Notes under the pieces: model-generated
Databases searched by the model: none
What the model saw: only the letters and a program-made list of their open reading frames with translations
What the model was told of the DNA's origin: nothing
Assembly: GCA_009767595.1 (NCBI GenBank)
Contig: VSDK01027735.1
Span: 546,428 to 610,427 of the forward strand
Direction: 5' to 3'
DNA from: Symbiodinium kawagutii
Taxonomy: Eukaryota > Sar > Dinophyceae > Suessiales > Symbiodiniaceae
Length of the DNA stretch: 64,000 nucleotides
Shown here: positions 11,286 through 21,010 of the stretch, piece after piece
Position numbering within the stretch: position 1 is the stretch's first letter
Layout: every line of letters begins with the position of its first letter
Program-made: the position numbers and the translations under genes

Positions 11286-11403
11286 GGCCTATGGGTCAAA
11301 ACCCTGTACCCCTGCTTCCACTATCATTAACCATTGTTTTCCCTATCACTGTTGCTGATCATACCCTATTAGTTGGTTGGTAAACTGCGTGACCCAGCTC
11401 GCC
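11286..11403. mobile_element. MITE family B, copy B1
   Basis: Ends GGCCTATGGGTCAAAACCC and GCGTGACCCAGCTCGCC; the core TACCCCTGCTTCC ... TTAGTTGGTTGGT is shared with B2 and B4. No clear target duplication remains. Confidence 0.7.
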
Positions 11404-11425
11404 ACATGGGTTGTTTGCCTCACTT

Positions 11426-11529
11426 GGGTGTTTCTCAAGTCATAGGGGTACCCCCAAATCATCCATTGTTAACCATTTGTAGTAATAAACCAACCATTTC
11501 TGGGGTCCCATATGGCTTGAGAAACACCC
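11426..11529. mobile_element. MITE family A, copy A5
   Basis: Perfect terminal inverted repeats GGGTGTTTCTCAAG/CTTGAGAAACACCC, flanked by ACTT at 11422-11425 and 11530-11533. Only 22 bp separate it from MITE B1. Confidence 0.85.
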
Positions 11530-11611
11530 ACTTGGAGATCTACCCCTTCTCACTGCTTGGGGTTTCCCTGGGAGCAGCCGGGGTGGTGCGACCTGCTTGG
11601 AAAAACTGCAG

Positions 11612-11690
11612 GTTGGATCCGACGGAAAGGTCCCCATGGCAGATATCATTGGCCTGGAAGCCCAGAACCCGCTGAGAGTCCTGGGGAGAA
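11612..11690 (+). CDS. candidate exon, unknown protein
   Basis: Acceptor ACTGCAG|GTTGGATCC. The frame reads VGSDGKVPMADIIGLEAQNP then LRVLGRT. The donor is not clear. GC-rich DNA upstream (11534-11611) is also open (IYPFSLLGVSLGAAGVV). ATGGTTAATGATGG intron sequence follows. Confidence 0.35.
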
Positions 11691-11699
11691 CCATGGGAT

Positions 11700-12720
11700 T
11701 TTGTATGATTAAGTATGGTTAATGATGGTTAATAGGAGATAATAATTAAGTATTAAGTATGGTTAATAGTCATTAATTAACCATTTCCTCAATTTCCATG
11801 ATTAAGTATGATTGACCAGGGTTAATGATGGTTCATAGGAGATCAAAAGCAACAAACTGACAGTCAAACAATCAATGGTTGGTGGTTTGATTGTCATCTT
11901 TATTTTCCCAAATGTAATCATAAACACATAGTTGGTTGACCAATATTTTTCATAGGCGTTGAAACTACAACCATGCTGGCTGGTTGACTTGAGCATAAAT
12001 TTTGTAGTAGGGTTAGTTCAACCATCAACCAGTTCGGTCTCTCATTTGTTCAACAACTATCATATTTCAGAATCTCATTGAGGGACCTTAGTTGAGCATC
12101 ATGTTCCATTCGGTTCGATAATCAGTGCAACATGCTGATATCTCAAACATAGTTGCGCCCGCTACAGATGCAGAAAGTTTGTTCAATCTTGATTGATGGT
12201 TGTGCAGATCACTTGCTGTTTTACTGGAATCCCAATCGCATCGAACTGGACCAACTTCCTAATACGTTTTTCAGAAAGATTGCCATGCTCTCATGACAAA
12301 TGGCCAATAATAGCAGCTCCACCAATTCGCAAACACTAATCAATCAGCTAATCAGAAATCATGCATTACTGTAATTTATCAACCAACCATTCACCATCAT
12401 TGACAACCCAAAAATCACATCATAGGCAATCATTGGCCATCATGAACCACTCATGACCATCATTGACCGCTCACAAATCACACACACAAAACCAGTTGTC
12501 AACCATCATTAAGCATTTGGGATTACCCAGTGTTGTAACAAGTGACCCTCATCCATGAATCACCATGTTAAAAACCCATGTTATTAAGCTAAGCAATCAT
12601 CATTAAGCAATCATCAGTTAAGCAAAAATCACACAATTCATTATCATTAAGCATCATCTCACATAAGCACCATCATTAACCAACTAAATCGCATCAACAG
12701 TGTTAATCAACCTCACATGA
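11700..12720. other. intron-like sequence
   Basis: Starts with ATGGTTAATGATGG repeats and shifts from about 12370 to AACCATCATTAAGC repeats. No gene is supported in it. Confidence 0.5.
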
Positions 12721-12726
12721 AAGTGG

Positions 12727-12840
12727 TCAACCATGGTTTCACAGTGGTTCAACCATGGTTTCAAAGTGGTTCAACCATGGTTTCACAGTGGTTCAACCAT
12801 GGTTTCACCGTGGTTCAACCATCGTTTCACAGTGGTCAAC
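12727..12840. repeat. 22-bp minisatellite
   Basis: About five copies of CAACCATGGTTTCACAGTGGTT with small changes. Each unit contains the palindrome AACCATGGTT. Confidence 0.9.
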
Positions 12841-12894
12841 CTTACATCTCTATTGTGAGAACCGTGTAATGCATATAGTGTCAAATTTGGGTTT

Positions 12895-12960
12895 TCATGG
12901 TCCTGGGCGTTAAACCTGTGGTCCTGGGCGTTAAACCTGTGGTCCTGGGCGTTAGTTCTG
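12895..12960. repeat. 22-bp tandem repeat, three copies
   Basis: Unit GTCCTGGGCGTTAAACCTGT repeated three times (the third copy diverges at its end). Confidence 0.9.
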
Positions 12961-13025
12961 GGCCAAACATCCCAAAATCTTGCCCATGGAACCAACCACC
13001 TGGGAACACTGGAACACCACTTGGG

Positions 13026-13280
13026 AGCGCTACCCAGGTACTACCCAAGACACTACCCAGGACACTACCCAGGACACTACCCAGGTACTACCCAGGTACT
13101 ACCCAGGTACTACCCCGGCACTACCCAGGTACTACCCAGGAAACAGGATACGTTAAGGCTAAGCATTAGGTCAACCCAATGCTTAGCGTTGACGTACTAC
13201 CCAGCTACTACCCAGCTACTACCCAGGTACTATCCAGGCCACTAAGCAGGGCGCTACCCAGGACACTACCCAGGTAGTGA
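13026..13280. repeat. ACTACCCAGG minisatellite split by a hairpin
   Basis: Arrays of 10-12 bp units (ACTACCCAGGT, ACACTACCCAGG) at 13026-13140 and 13195-13280 flank a hairpin, GCTAAGCATT/AATGCTTAGC, at about 13157-13186. ORFs reading YYPRHYPG come from the repeat and are not genes. Confidence 0.9.
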
Positions 13281-13508
13281 CACATCTGATGTGTGTCCGA
13301 TTTGTGATGGAAAAAAGGGTGCCTTGAGCCGTGACCGCATTTTCGCAAAATCCTGCCACATGCTTTGCCACCAACTTTGCCGGTCGATTTGCCACCAAAA
13401 ACGGCCACGCTATATGCATTACGCGGTTCTGGCAACATCTCTATTAAATTCATGGATTCACCGTGGTTCTTCACGTCTCGGCTTCACCATGCTCTGTGCA
13501 TCTCGGAG

Positions 13509-13582
13509 GCACCACCGATCTCTGGGCCTCGCGCCCTGGGAACTGGAGGCCGCGCCGAGCACGCAGCCATGGTTTTTGAGCG
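13509..13582 (+). CDS. exon, unknown protein
   Basis: Acceptor TCGGAG|GCACCA and donor GAGCG|GTGGGG. Reads APPISGPRALGTGGRAEHAA then MVFER (phase 0 in, 2 out). AACCATCA-type sequence precedes it and about 600 bp of GATGGTT-type sequence follow, as at other exons here. Confidence 0.48.
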
Positions 13583-14163
13583 GTGGGGAGTGGTGGTGAT
13601 GATGGTTTATGATGCTCATAGAAGGAGGGTGAACTGGGTGGATTACAGCTATGAACTTCGCGTTTTAGCTTTTTTGGGATATGACTGATTTACCATAAAA
13701 TCACTAAAAGTTAGACTTTTAGCAAGGGATCTAAACGCCACCAAGTGAGTTATGGTCAAGAATGAGTTCTCAAACCAGGGAAGCCCAAATATTGATTTGT
13801 TTATTATCATCAATGCTTCATAGGGGATGATTTGAGGGTACCCCTATTTTGAGAAACACCCATGTAAGGCTGGTTAATGATGGTTTGGGCTTGTGTATAA
13901 TGGAATATGATTGTTAGTCATGACGGTCAATGAATGATGGTGTATATGCTGGCTGATGATTGCAATCAATTGTCAGAAAATGTTGATGGTGTCAACGGTG
14001 ATGATGATATTGAAATTATGGTCAATCATGCATTATGATGGTTCACGATGGTCACTTACTGTCAACCATGTCTGATAGTGGTTATATAGTGGAATATGAT
14101 GGTTCATGGTGATGGGTGATGGTTTCTGATGGTTGGTGATGATGCTTGGTGCTGGTCCATCAT
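13583..14163. other. intron 5' part rich in GATGGTT, with MITE A6
   Basis: Dominated by GATGGTTTATGATG motifs. A family A remnant (A6, about 13765-13861) ends GGGTACCCCTATTTTGAGAAACACCC. Its left end is eroded and there is no clear target duplication. Confidence 0.6.
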
Positions 14164-14181
14164 GGTCAAGGATAGTGAATT

Positions 14182-16998
14182 TTGGTGGAGCTTTTAAGAT
14201 ATCATGGCATGGGTACGACAGCCTCTACTGCCTGGTTGCACTCACTTCAACGGATGTCCAGATGTGCTGTTTTGCTTGATTCGGTGAGTGAAGCACAGTA
14301 CGCCTCAACTGGTTTGGCAGAGGGTGACCCTCTTTCTGTTTGCGGGATGATTGCGGTTGGTCTCACTTGGTACCGATTAATTGTGATACATGCTGATGCT
14401 GACCCTACTGTATTCGCCGATGACTGGAATTGGTCCGCATCACAACCTAGTCAGCATGTCCGTGCATTGAAGCTCACAATCCAGTTTTTGCAGTCATTGC
14501 GCCTTAACCTGGACCCGAAGAAGAGTTGGTGTTGGGGTACCTCACCTGCAGCGAGGAAAGCATGGTTGGATATCAACAATGAAGTTGTGGGGTCTCCTAT
14601 GTATTTCCGCATTGCGCATGCGGAAAAGGTGTTGGGGGTCTTTATGCATTTTGCTAAGACTACGCATCACGGTTGCTTGGGAGTGCGGTTGGATGAAGGT
14701 ATCAAACGGTTAGAACGACTGTCCAGATTGGCACTACCTTTGAAGCAAGCTGCCAGAGCAATTCAATCTACAATCTGGCCAATGACATTGTTCGGCTGCG
14801 ATATTGTTTATGTTGGCAAGAGGCATTTTTCAAGATTACGTTCCATTGCTGCTGGGGCTTTGTTGAAGAAGACCGGTAACACCAATGTGCATTTGGCTTT
14901 CTCTGCTTTGACTACGCATGTTGATGATCCCTTTCTGTATGCGCTCCTGAAATCGCTCTGCATTTGGCGGAGATTGCTGACCACTGATGAAACACAGCGT
15001 GATATATATTTAAATGCTTTGATTGCGAGTTCAGATAACCCCAACCATGCACATGGCCCTGCTGGTGCCCTGAAGTGTTATCTTGCCTGTGTTGGTTGGA
15101 GCATTGACGAGCATGGTGACATTATCGACCATTTGCACCGCTGTTTTTCATTGATTTCAACTCCCACTGGGGTGATTCTCTCCCGAATTCGTGATGCCTG
15201 GGATGCTGTGGTTACTGACACGATTCGAACACGACATGGCTATGAGAACTGGCCAGAGTTTGATCTTAAAGCATCCGCGAATTTGAAACTGCCCGAGGAT
15301 AACCGTCAAGCTGCTAATACTGCGAATCTTCGGTGTGTTGGTGCACTTTTTGGTAACCAGCGAGAGCAGTGGCAAGATAGTGATGTATGGGATTTCCGGA
15401 AGTGCCCTCTGTGTGGGGAAAGTGACTCCCGTGCACATTTTCCCTATAACTGTACTGCAATTGCCGACCTCAGAGCAGCATTTGATCGCACAATTCAAAT
15501 TGCTGTTCTGGAGTTTCCACACTGTTGCTTGATTCCAGTGGTACATAAACATCCGAAGCTCCAAGTTGTGACTTATTTGCACTCTCAACGTGAAATGCCT
15601 GCTCCATTTGATCTCTGTGATTTTGGTGACTTTAGTGACTGCACACCTCATTTTTTCACTGATGGTTCTGCTGCGTTTCCGAAGATGGGTGGTCACCTTG
15701 CTGGATGGAGTATTGTGCTTGATACACTACATGATGATGCTGAGCGAGCTGCTGCTGTTCAGGCCTTACATTCTTATGATACGGATCCCACAAGCTTGAT
15801 GCCTATTCAGGTCTCCTTGGTGGCGGGTGTACAAACAATCAATCGTGCTGAAATTCAGGCTATTTATCAGATTTTTCGGTCGTGTAATCATGCTGTCATT
15901 TACACGGATTCCCAATGGTCTATAGATCGCGTCATTGAGATTCAGGAAAACCCAGATCCTGCTTGCTACACTTCTTGTGAACATTCTGACATTTTGGTGG
16001 CCATTTGCCACCTAGCAATGGTTAAGCCTCTTTCTGAATTTCGGTTGGTCAAGATCAAATCACATCAGAACATTGCTCAACTGGATTCATGGAGGGATAT
16101 TTATGCTGCTTTGGGTAACCGTTTTGCTGACAAAATGGCGAAGCGAGCTGTTAGCAGGGATGCCTCGCCTCTACATACACTCTGTTGGCAAATTGCAGAA
16201 TGGTATACCCAGCAAACTGCAATCCTGCGTGATTTGCAAATCTTTCTGGCTACTGCTGAGGCCAAACGTTTGGATGCTTTTGACCATGGAACAAATGCAC
16301 AACGGTTTGAACGTGAAGGGCGATTTTCAGTCGAACATGCTATCATTTGGGACCCACCTTTGGTCTTGTCTCCTTCACCCTCGACTGTTCCTGATTTTCT
16401 GCTGGAGTGTTTTACACCTTCACCTGGCTCACTCAAACTTTTCCTGGAATGGGCCGCCTTGCTGCGCTGGCCTTCTGCTGATGATTTCTCTGGGGGAATC
16501 AGTTGGTACGAGCTTCTTGTAAATTTTGTCTACACCACTGGATGTAGGATTCCCGCTATTTTGGAAAGAGGGCAGTCCTTACCTGCCTACAGGGACCACG
16601 CGGTTCACTTTGATGCCTGCTTACAACATCAAACTGTTTGGGATCATGTGCGATTCTTGGAAGCTTGTGTGAACTTTGTGAAGCGGTTTACTGGCATTGA
16701 GATTTTTCCCTTGGAAGGTGTTGGTAAGAAGAGATGGTATTTGGGCATGTATGGGTATCAGAGCAAGATAAGTGGGGTTGGTCGTCGCCCTGCTTTACCT
16801 TGTCAACTTGAACATGTGGCTTATCTGAAGACACTCGTTTCTGCCTCGGAACTGGCTATTCCCACTGCTTGTATTGATAGTCCTGTTGCTTCTCGTATGG
16901 TTCTGGATTTGGATTTGCTCCCTCACAAAGTTCGTTGTCAGAAGTACCGAGCCCTGCTGTATCGTGTTCGCACTCGAGGCCTTGTCGACATCACTTAA
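14182..16998 (+). CDS. LINE polyprotein, C-terminal part: RT palm, zinc knuckle, RNase H, C-terminal domain
   Basis: 938 codons are open from the truncation point, so there is no genuine start codon. Visible domains: RT motif GLAEGDPLS at residues 44-52 and the catalytic FADDW at 78-82; a C-x2-C-x8-H-x4-C zinc motif at 408-424 (CPLCGESDSRAHFPYNC); RNase HI with acidic residues D494 (FTDGSA), E557 (NRAEIQ), D576 (YTDSQW), H628 (SHQN) and D650 (GNRFADK); then about 280 residues without a known domain, including GGISWYE near 770. The endonuclease and RT fingers are missing, so the copy cannot move itself. The same C-terminal domain occurs at 5797-6465. Confidence 0.93.
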   Translation: MVELLRYHGMGTTASTAWLHSLQRMSRCAVLLDSVSEAQYASTGLAEGDPLSVCGMIAVGLTWYRLIVIHADADPTVFADDWNWSASQPSQHVRALKLTIQFLQSLRLNLDPKKSWCWGTSPAARKAWLDINNEVVGSPMYFRIAHAEKVLGVFMHFAKTTHHGCLGVRLDEGIKRLERLSRLALPLKQAARAIQSTIWPMTLFGCDIVYVGKRHFSRLRSIAAGALLKKTGNTNVHLAFSALTTHVDDPFLYALLKSLCIWRRLLTTDETQRDIYLNALIASSDNPNHAHGPAGALKCYLACVGWSIDEHGDIIDHLHRCFSLISTPTGVILSRIRDAWDAVVTDTIRTRHGYENWPEFDLKASANLKLPEDNRQAANTANLRCVGALFGNQREQWQDSDVWDFRKCPLCGESDSRAHFPYNCTAIADLRAAFDRTIQIAVLEFPHCCLIPVVHKHPKLQVVTYLHSQREMPAPFDLCDFGDFSDCTPHFFTDGSAAFPKMGGHLAGWSIVLDTLHDDAERAAAVQALHSYDTDPTSLMPIQVSLVAGVQTINRAEIQAIYQIFRSCNHAVIYTDSQWSIDRVIEIQENPDPACYTSCEHSDILVAICHLAMVKPLSEFRLVKIKSHQNIAQLDSWRDIYAALGNRFADKMAKRAVSRDASPLHTLCWQIAEWYTQQTAILRDLQIFLATAEAKRLDAFDHGTNAQRFEREGRFSVEHAIIWDPPLVLSPSPSTVPDFLLECFTPSPGSLKLFLEWAALLRWPSADDFSGGISWYELLVNFVYTTGCRIPAILERGQSLPAYRDHAVHFDACLQHQTVWDHVRFLEACVNFVKRFTGIEIFPLEGVGKKRWYLGMYGYQSKISGVGRRPALPCQLEHVAYLKTLVSASELAIPTACIDSPVASRMVLDLDLLPHKVRCQKYRALLYRVRTRGLVDIT

Positions 16999-17121
16999 TT
17001 GTTTAACGTGACAGTGTTTTCCGGTCGCCTCACTGTTACTTGTTCTCTTTGTTTTGGTTGTGGGCCCGCTTACGAGCCAGCCTGCTGCCTGCAGACTCTT
17101 GGAGTGTCCGCTGCGAGGGAG
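16999..17121 (+). other. LINE 3' untranslated tail
   Basis: 123 bp between the stop codon and the right target duplication. It contains GGCCCGCTTACGAGCCAGCC and CTGCCTGCAG, short self-complementary stretches, and no A-tail. It probably carries the RT recognition signal (inference). Confidence 0.7.
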
Positions 17122-17310
17122 GGTCAAGGATAGTGAATGATGTCAAACCCTCATCATTTTACTGAGATGGTTACCACTGTAATTATGAAATCAGCAAAAT
17201 GATGTATAAGATGAAGCATAGCAAGACTGGTCCAATAACCGTTGCCACTGCACTGCAGGTGTCCAACAACGGTTGCTTGACTTTTTTGGGATTTGTTTAC
17301 TGATGAAATA

Positions 17311-17425
17311 CTCCCTGGTAAACTGACATAGCAATGGAAAATCACCAGGACCATACTATGTAGAGACACCCTGGGATACCATGAATAAATGGTGGATTCC
17401 ATTGCTTTGTTAGTTTACCAGGGGG
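17311..17425. mobile_element. MITE family C, copy C2
   Basis: Ends CTCCCTGGTAAACTGACATA and TTAGTTTACCAGGGGG, flanked by TA at 17309-17310 and 17426-17427. Related to C1 at 534-644 over both ends, including AGCAATGGAAAATC. Confidence 0.8.
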
Positions 17426-17665
17426 TATGTTCTTCGTTTTCACATCGTGCGTTTTTTTTGAACAATTCACTATAAAGGTATGGTCGTATTGCTTGGCCAT
17501 CATACTAGCTGGTTGTTGGACCCTACTGTAGTGAGCCAACTGTAGCAGTTGGATTGATTAAAACTCATGATGGAAACAGCCATTAACCACTTTGATAGAT
17601 CCATATGGACAAACCCCCCGCCTTTTTTGGTGTGGAATGATCAGCCACCGGTGGTTCACTTACAG

Positions 17666-17764
17666 CTGGATCTCCCGTGGTTTGAGGTGTCATGGCATCG
17701 GACTCCAGGGACTTGTGAAGCTACTCGGGTGGACATGAGAATCGACCGGGATAAGATGGGATGA
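17666..17764 (+). CDS. candidate exon, unknown protein
   Basis: Acceptor CTTACAG|CTGGATC. Reads LDLPWFEVSWHRTPGTCEAT then RVDMRIDRDKMG before a stop. No firm donor is visible. No family is recognised. Confidence 0.33.
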   Translation: MDLPWFEVSWHRTPGTCEATRVDMRIDRDKMG

Positions 17765-17769
17765 GATTG

Positions 17770-18180
17770 CCTTGGGATTGCCTTGGAATTACCTAGGTAG
17801 CTTGAAGTAATGCTGATTGTTTTGTCAATAATTGTCAGTTGACGGGGGCTATTGCATGGTTGATCATTGTTAATGCGTGGAATCCAACCACTACTCACCA
17901 TTGCTTGCCACGTATCATCAACCAAAAATAGACATCATCAAGCGTTCTCAAGTAGTATAGACCTGTATCAACAAATAGTAACTTATCGCTAGCCATCCTG
18001 AAACATACACTAACCACCATTCCATCAGTTTCTTAACCAGTATAAACTACACTTAGCCATACCGGATCCACATATATCATCATGTTTAATCATTGATTAT
18101 CAACCATAATCAAGCAGCTCCCGTCTCCCGTGACCAATATTAACACCTACCGCAATCATGACTTCACGTTCATTCTCACC
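17770..18180. other. intron 3' part rich in AACCAT
   Basis: AACCACCATT and ATCATCA-type sequence upstream of the acceptor at 18195. No gene is seen. Confidence 0.5.
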
Positions 18181-18195
18181 CACTGCCCCTGACAG

Positions 18196-18275
18196 GACTC
18201 CGCGAACGAGCGACCAAAGTCGTCGTCAGCGCGTGGTGGTGGGGAAGCCGCGGAGACTTTCCACGCCCTGTGGTG
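18196..18275 (+). CDS. exon, unknown protein
   Basis: Acceptor CTGACAG|GACTCC and donor TGTGGTG|GTGAAG. Phase 0 reads DSANERPKSSSARGGGEAAE then TFHALW; the second frame (TPRTSDQSRRQRVVVGKPRR) is also open, so the frame is undecided. Markedly GC-rich against its flanks. Confidence 0.45.
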
Positions 18276-18279
18276 GTGA

Positions 18280-19260
18280 AGGAGAACGAATCCTTGGTCG
18301 GGAGATGATCATTTTGGCTGGCCGTCAATGGTAACCAACAAGGAATAGAACTATAACTATTCACCAACACCTGGTTCGAGGTTCATTCTTAACCAGTCAC
18401 TTGTATGCTTCAACGACAAGCTTGGTTGATAATGAACCACAACGTATGATACCATAATCATGCTCAGATCATCAACCAACATTTGTGGTTCATGATAACC
18501 ATGTCTCAGATTATTTGATAGATTAACCATTAGATGAACCAGCTTGGTATCATTACCATTAGTTATTGTTCATTATGAACCAACAAATTTGGTTCAACAC
18601 ATGATCGCCTCTATCACTTCCAACTATGATGGTAGGCTGCCAAATGGTCGATCCAGCCGTTGAGAACCCCCCCAATAGTTGATGGTAAATCGCCGGTGAA
18701 TTTTGGCAGACCTAGTGGTGGACAACTAGTGGAGGTTGTATATTGTATAGTAGAAATCTACCACTAGAAACTAGTAGAACTCGTAGGATCTTCCATTTTG
18801 CACATCTATTTGCATGTATCGATAGACCGTTGTCTCTTGGTGGACTATCGGCATCTCTTGCATTGTAGCGTAGCCACTTTCAAATTGTCACTTTTATCCC
18901 CAGACGTCTCCATTCTTGCGCTTTAGAATTCCAAGAAAGCAAGTACAAAGCCGTTGTAAGACAATAGGATTGACTACCATGCCCAAGTATAACTTTCTGT
19001 GGTCTAAAGTATTGGCAGGTTGAAGATTCCAGGATATTCCTATGCACGTATTGCCACGGTCTATGATTCAGCAGTAGGATTTCTGATTGATCGATAGGAA
19101 TTCGTGAGGCTATGGAAGACTGCTTAATGTTCCAGCAAAGGTGGCTTGGTATTAAGGGGTTGCCATTGATTGTCACAAACTCGCCAAACGGGGTAGCACA
19201 ACTAACTGGGCAAGAACTACTTACCCACAGTAAGCTATAGAATTGCATTCTCCATCCCTG
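18280..19260. other. intron-like sequence
   Basis: AACCAT/GGTTGATA-type repeats and AT-rich DNA with no supported gene. The minus frame at 18880-19248 has no recognisable features. Confidence 0.45.
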
Positions 19261-19271
19261 TACTTAGATTT

Positions 19272-19376
19272 GGTAGTTTCTCAAAGTGGGGGTACCCCCA
19301 AATCATCCAATATAAAGCATATGTAGCAATAAACCAACCAAAACTTTGAGGGTTCCCCATGGCTTCAGAAACATCC
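19272..19376. mobile_element. MITE family A, copy A7
   Basis: Ends GGTAGTTTCTCAAAG and CTTCAGAAACATCC, with ATTT duplicated at 19268-19271 and 19377-19380. The internal AAATCATCC and AATAAACCAACC boxes are intact. Confidence 0.82.
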
Positions 19377-19859
19377 ATTTGGTCCTTACTGTATTTCAAT
19401 GGATGGTTCATAAATGGACCAACAATGTATTTTTGTACGATATCCATTATGTTTTTCTTTGAAGAATAATTCAATGTTTTCCATATCTATTCTTGTTCCT
19501 GACTATTTGTTGTCAATCATCCCCAAACTGTCCTATGAATCAGGTAGGCATTAGTGTTAGCTGGTAAAAGTCATGGCTAGTTGATGGCTATTTAGCTGGC
19601 TATAGTCAGCAGCAGTGGCGGTAAATGACCACTACATTCAGTTGTGGTCAAAACCCTGGTACCTTGGTGGACATTTGATGAATGACCAAACTCATCCAAA
19701 CTCTTTTCTGTTGGGATCTTTACCTGCCCATTTTGTTGGCGGGTCAATATTTTGACCCAGAATCACCGTTGGGTATATCCCCTGCTTTTGCTGGTGATTT
19801 TGTCCTCCATTATCAACCATTCTTAGCCAGTGGTTGGTTGGTTGGTTGGTAAGGTAAAC

Positions 19860-19985
19860 ATGTAATATCTATACAATGTAATCATATATTTATCTATTCA
19901 TTCAATCATTCATTCATTTATTTATTCATTCATTTATTCATTCATTTACTTATTATTATTTGTGTTTATTTACTTATTTATATCT
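19860..19985. repeat. (ATTC/ATTT)n microsatellite
   Basis: Degenerate tetranucleotide run TTCATTCATTTATTTATTCATT. Confidence 0.9.
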
Positions 19986-20063
19986 GATACATCTGTGTAT
20001 GCGGTGTATGTGCATATGTGTATGCGCCAACCACCCAACCAATGGCTGACGCTCAGCTGTCAG

Positions 20064-20129
20064 GTGAGCCACCGAGCGCGTCACTGCGGAGAGTGGGAGA
20101 GGATTCGCCACTGAGCCAAAGCGCCAATG
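20064..20129 (+). CDS. candidate exon, unknown protein
   Basis: Acceptor CTGTCAG|GTGAGC and donor CCAATG|GTGACA. Reads EPPSASLRRVGEDSPLSQSA then N. Low complexity, so moderate doubt. A G-rich stretch and an assembly gap follow. Confidence 0.33.
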
Positions 20130-20219
20130 GTGACACCTTGGCCGCGTGACGGTGGTCCTTGTTGGGGTTCAGTGGCTGACCCAAAGATGACCAAACAACG
20201 GGGGGTGGGGGGGTGAGCG

Positions 20220-20239
20220 NNNNNNNNNNNNNNNNNNNN
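20220..20239. other. assembly gap (20 N)
   Basis: Run of unknown bases inside a G-rich tract (GGGGGGTGGGGGGGTGAGCG on the left, GGGAGGGACAGGGGGTGGGG on the right). Confidence 1.
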
Positions 20240-20489
20240 GGGAGGGACAGGGGGTGGGGCGAAGGTGACCCAACAGGGGCGGGGTGTTGAGCCAAGTTTT
20301 GTCTCGCAAAACATGTGAGTAGCTGCGCGGAGTTGTGGTTGGTCCATGTTGGATGTTTGGTCAGGACCTAAGGTGTCTCGGCGCATGCGTGCCGAACATA
20401 GGAACATGCGTGCCCGACACGCGTTTGGCACACAGGTACTAGATGCATCGTTCATGGTCATGATCCAATGAGCCATGTATTGCCTTGAA

Positions 20490-21010
20490 AGAGAACCAGA
20501 TGCATTTTTCGAGAGAAACAAAAAACATCAAGACTTTTCAAGACAACAACATGCATTGTCGATGGGTATTGTCAAGTGAGCCTTTCATTGACGAGCAAAT
20601 TTGCGCGATTTTGTCTATGGTTTTCGCTCTTTCCAATTTCTTGGTGGAGAAGCTCCGGATGCATTTTTCTGGTCGTCAAAAACGCACCGGGCTGTCCTGT
20701 ACCTTCTTCTGGGACCTAGACTGATCATGCCCAACTGGGAGCCAGGAATGTCGACACTTTTTTGTGCAAGTCAATTGACCAATTTTACATCAACCTAAAC
20801 GTTCTCAGGAGGCTTTCATCCCGCAAAATCCTTGTGCAACAAAAGTGTGTCTATTGTTTTAGCTCTTTCCAATTTCTTGGTGGAAAAGCTCCGGATGCAT
20901 TTTTCTGTTCGTCAAGAACGCATCGGGGCTTTCAAGAAATGCATTGGAGTTTTTATGCGCACAAGCCCCTTCTACATTAGTGGAAAATACCCCAAATGCA
21001 TTTCCCCGGA
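20490..21010. repeat. imperfect tandem duplication with GATGCATTTTTC units
   Basis: 20625-20690 and 20862-20928 share about 65 bp (CTCTTTCCAATTTCTTGGTG ... CTCCGGATGCATTTTTCTG ... CGTCAA.AACGCA). Weaker copies of the GATGCATTTTTC box lie near 20500 and 20995. GCGTGCC-rich DNA flanks the block on both sides (20385-20430, 21060-21130). Confidence 0.75.

Larger units (their letters stand above)
14164..17138 (+). mobile_element. 5'-truncated LINE with 17-bp target-site duplication
   Basis: A perfect 17-bp direct repeat GGTCAAGGATAGTGAAT at 14164-14180 and 17122-17138 bounds 2941 bp. The body holds one open RT/RNase H frame and a 123-bp 3' untranslated tail with no poly(A) or simple repeat. This is what target-primed reverse transcription with 5' truncation would leave. 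The exact duplication and unbroken frame mean a recent insertion. Confidence 0.92.

Noticed and set aside
13021..13245. ORFs with repeated YYPGTTQ/RHYPG peptides
   Set aside because: Encoded by the ACTACCCAGG minisatellite and interrupted by its hairpin. No splice or domain support.
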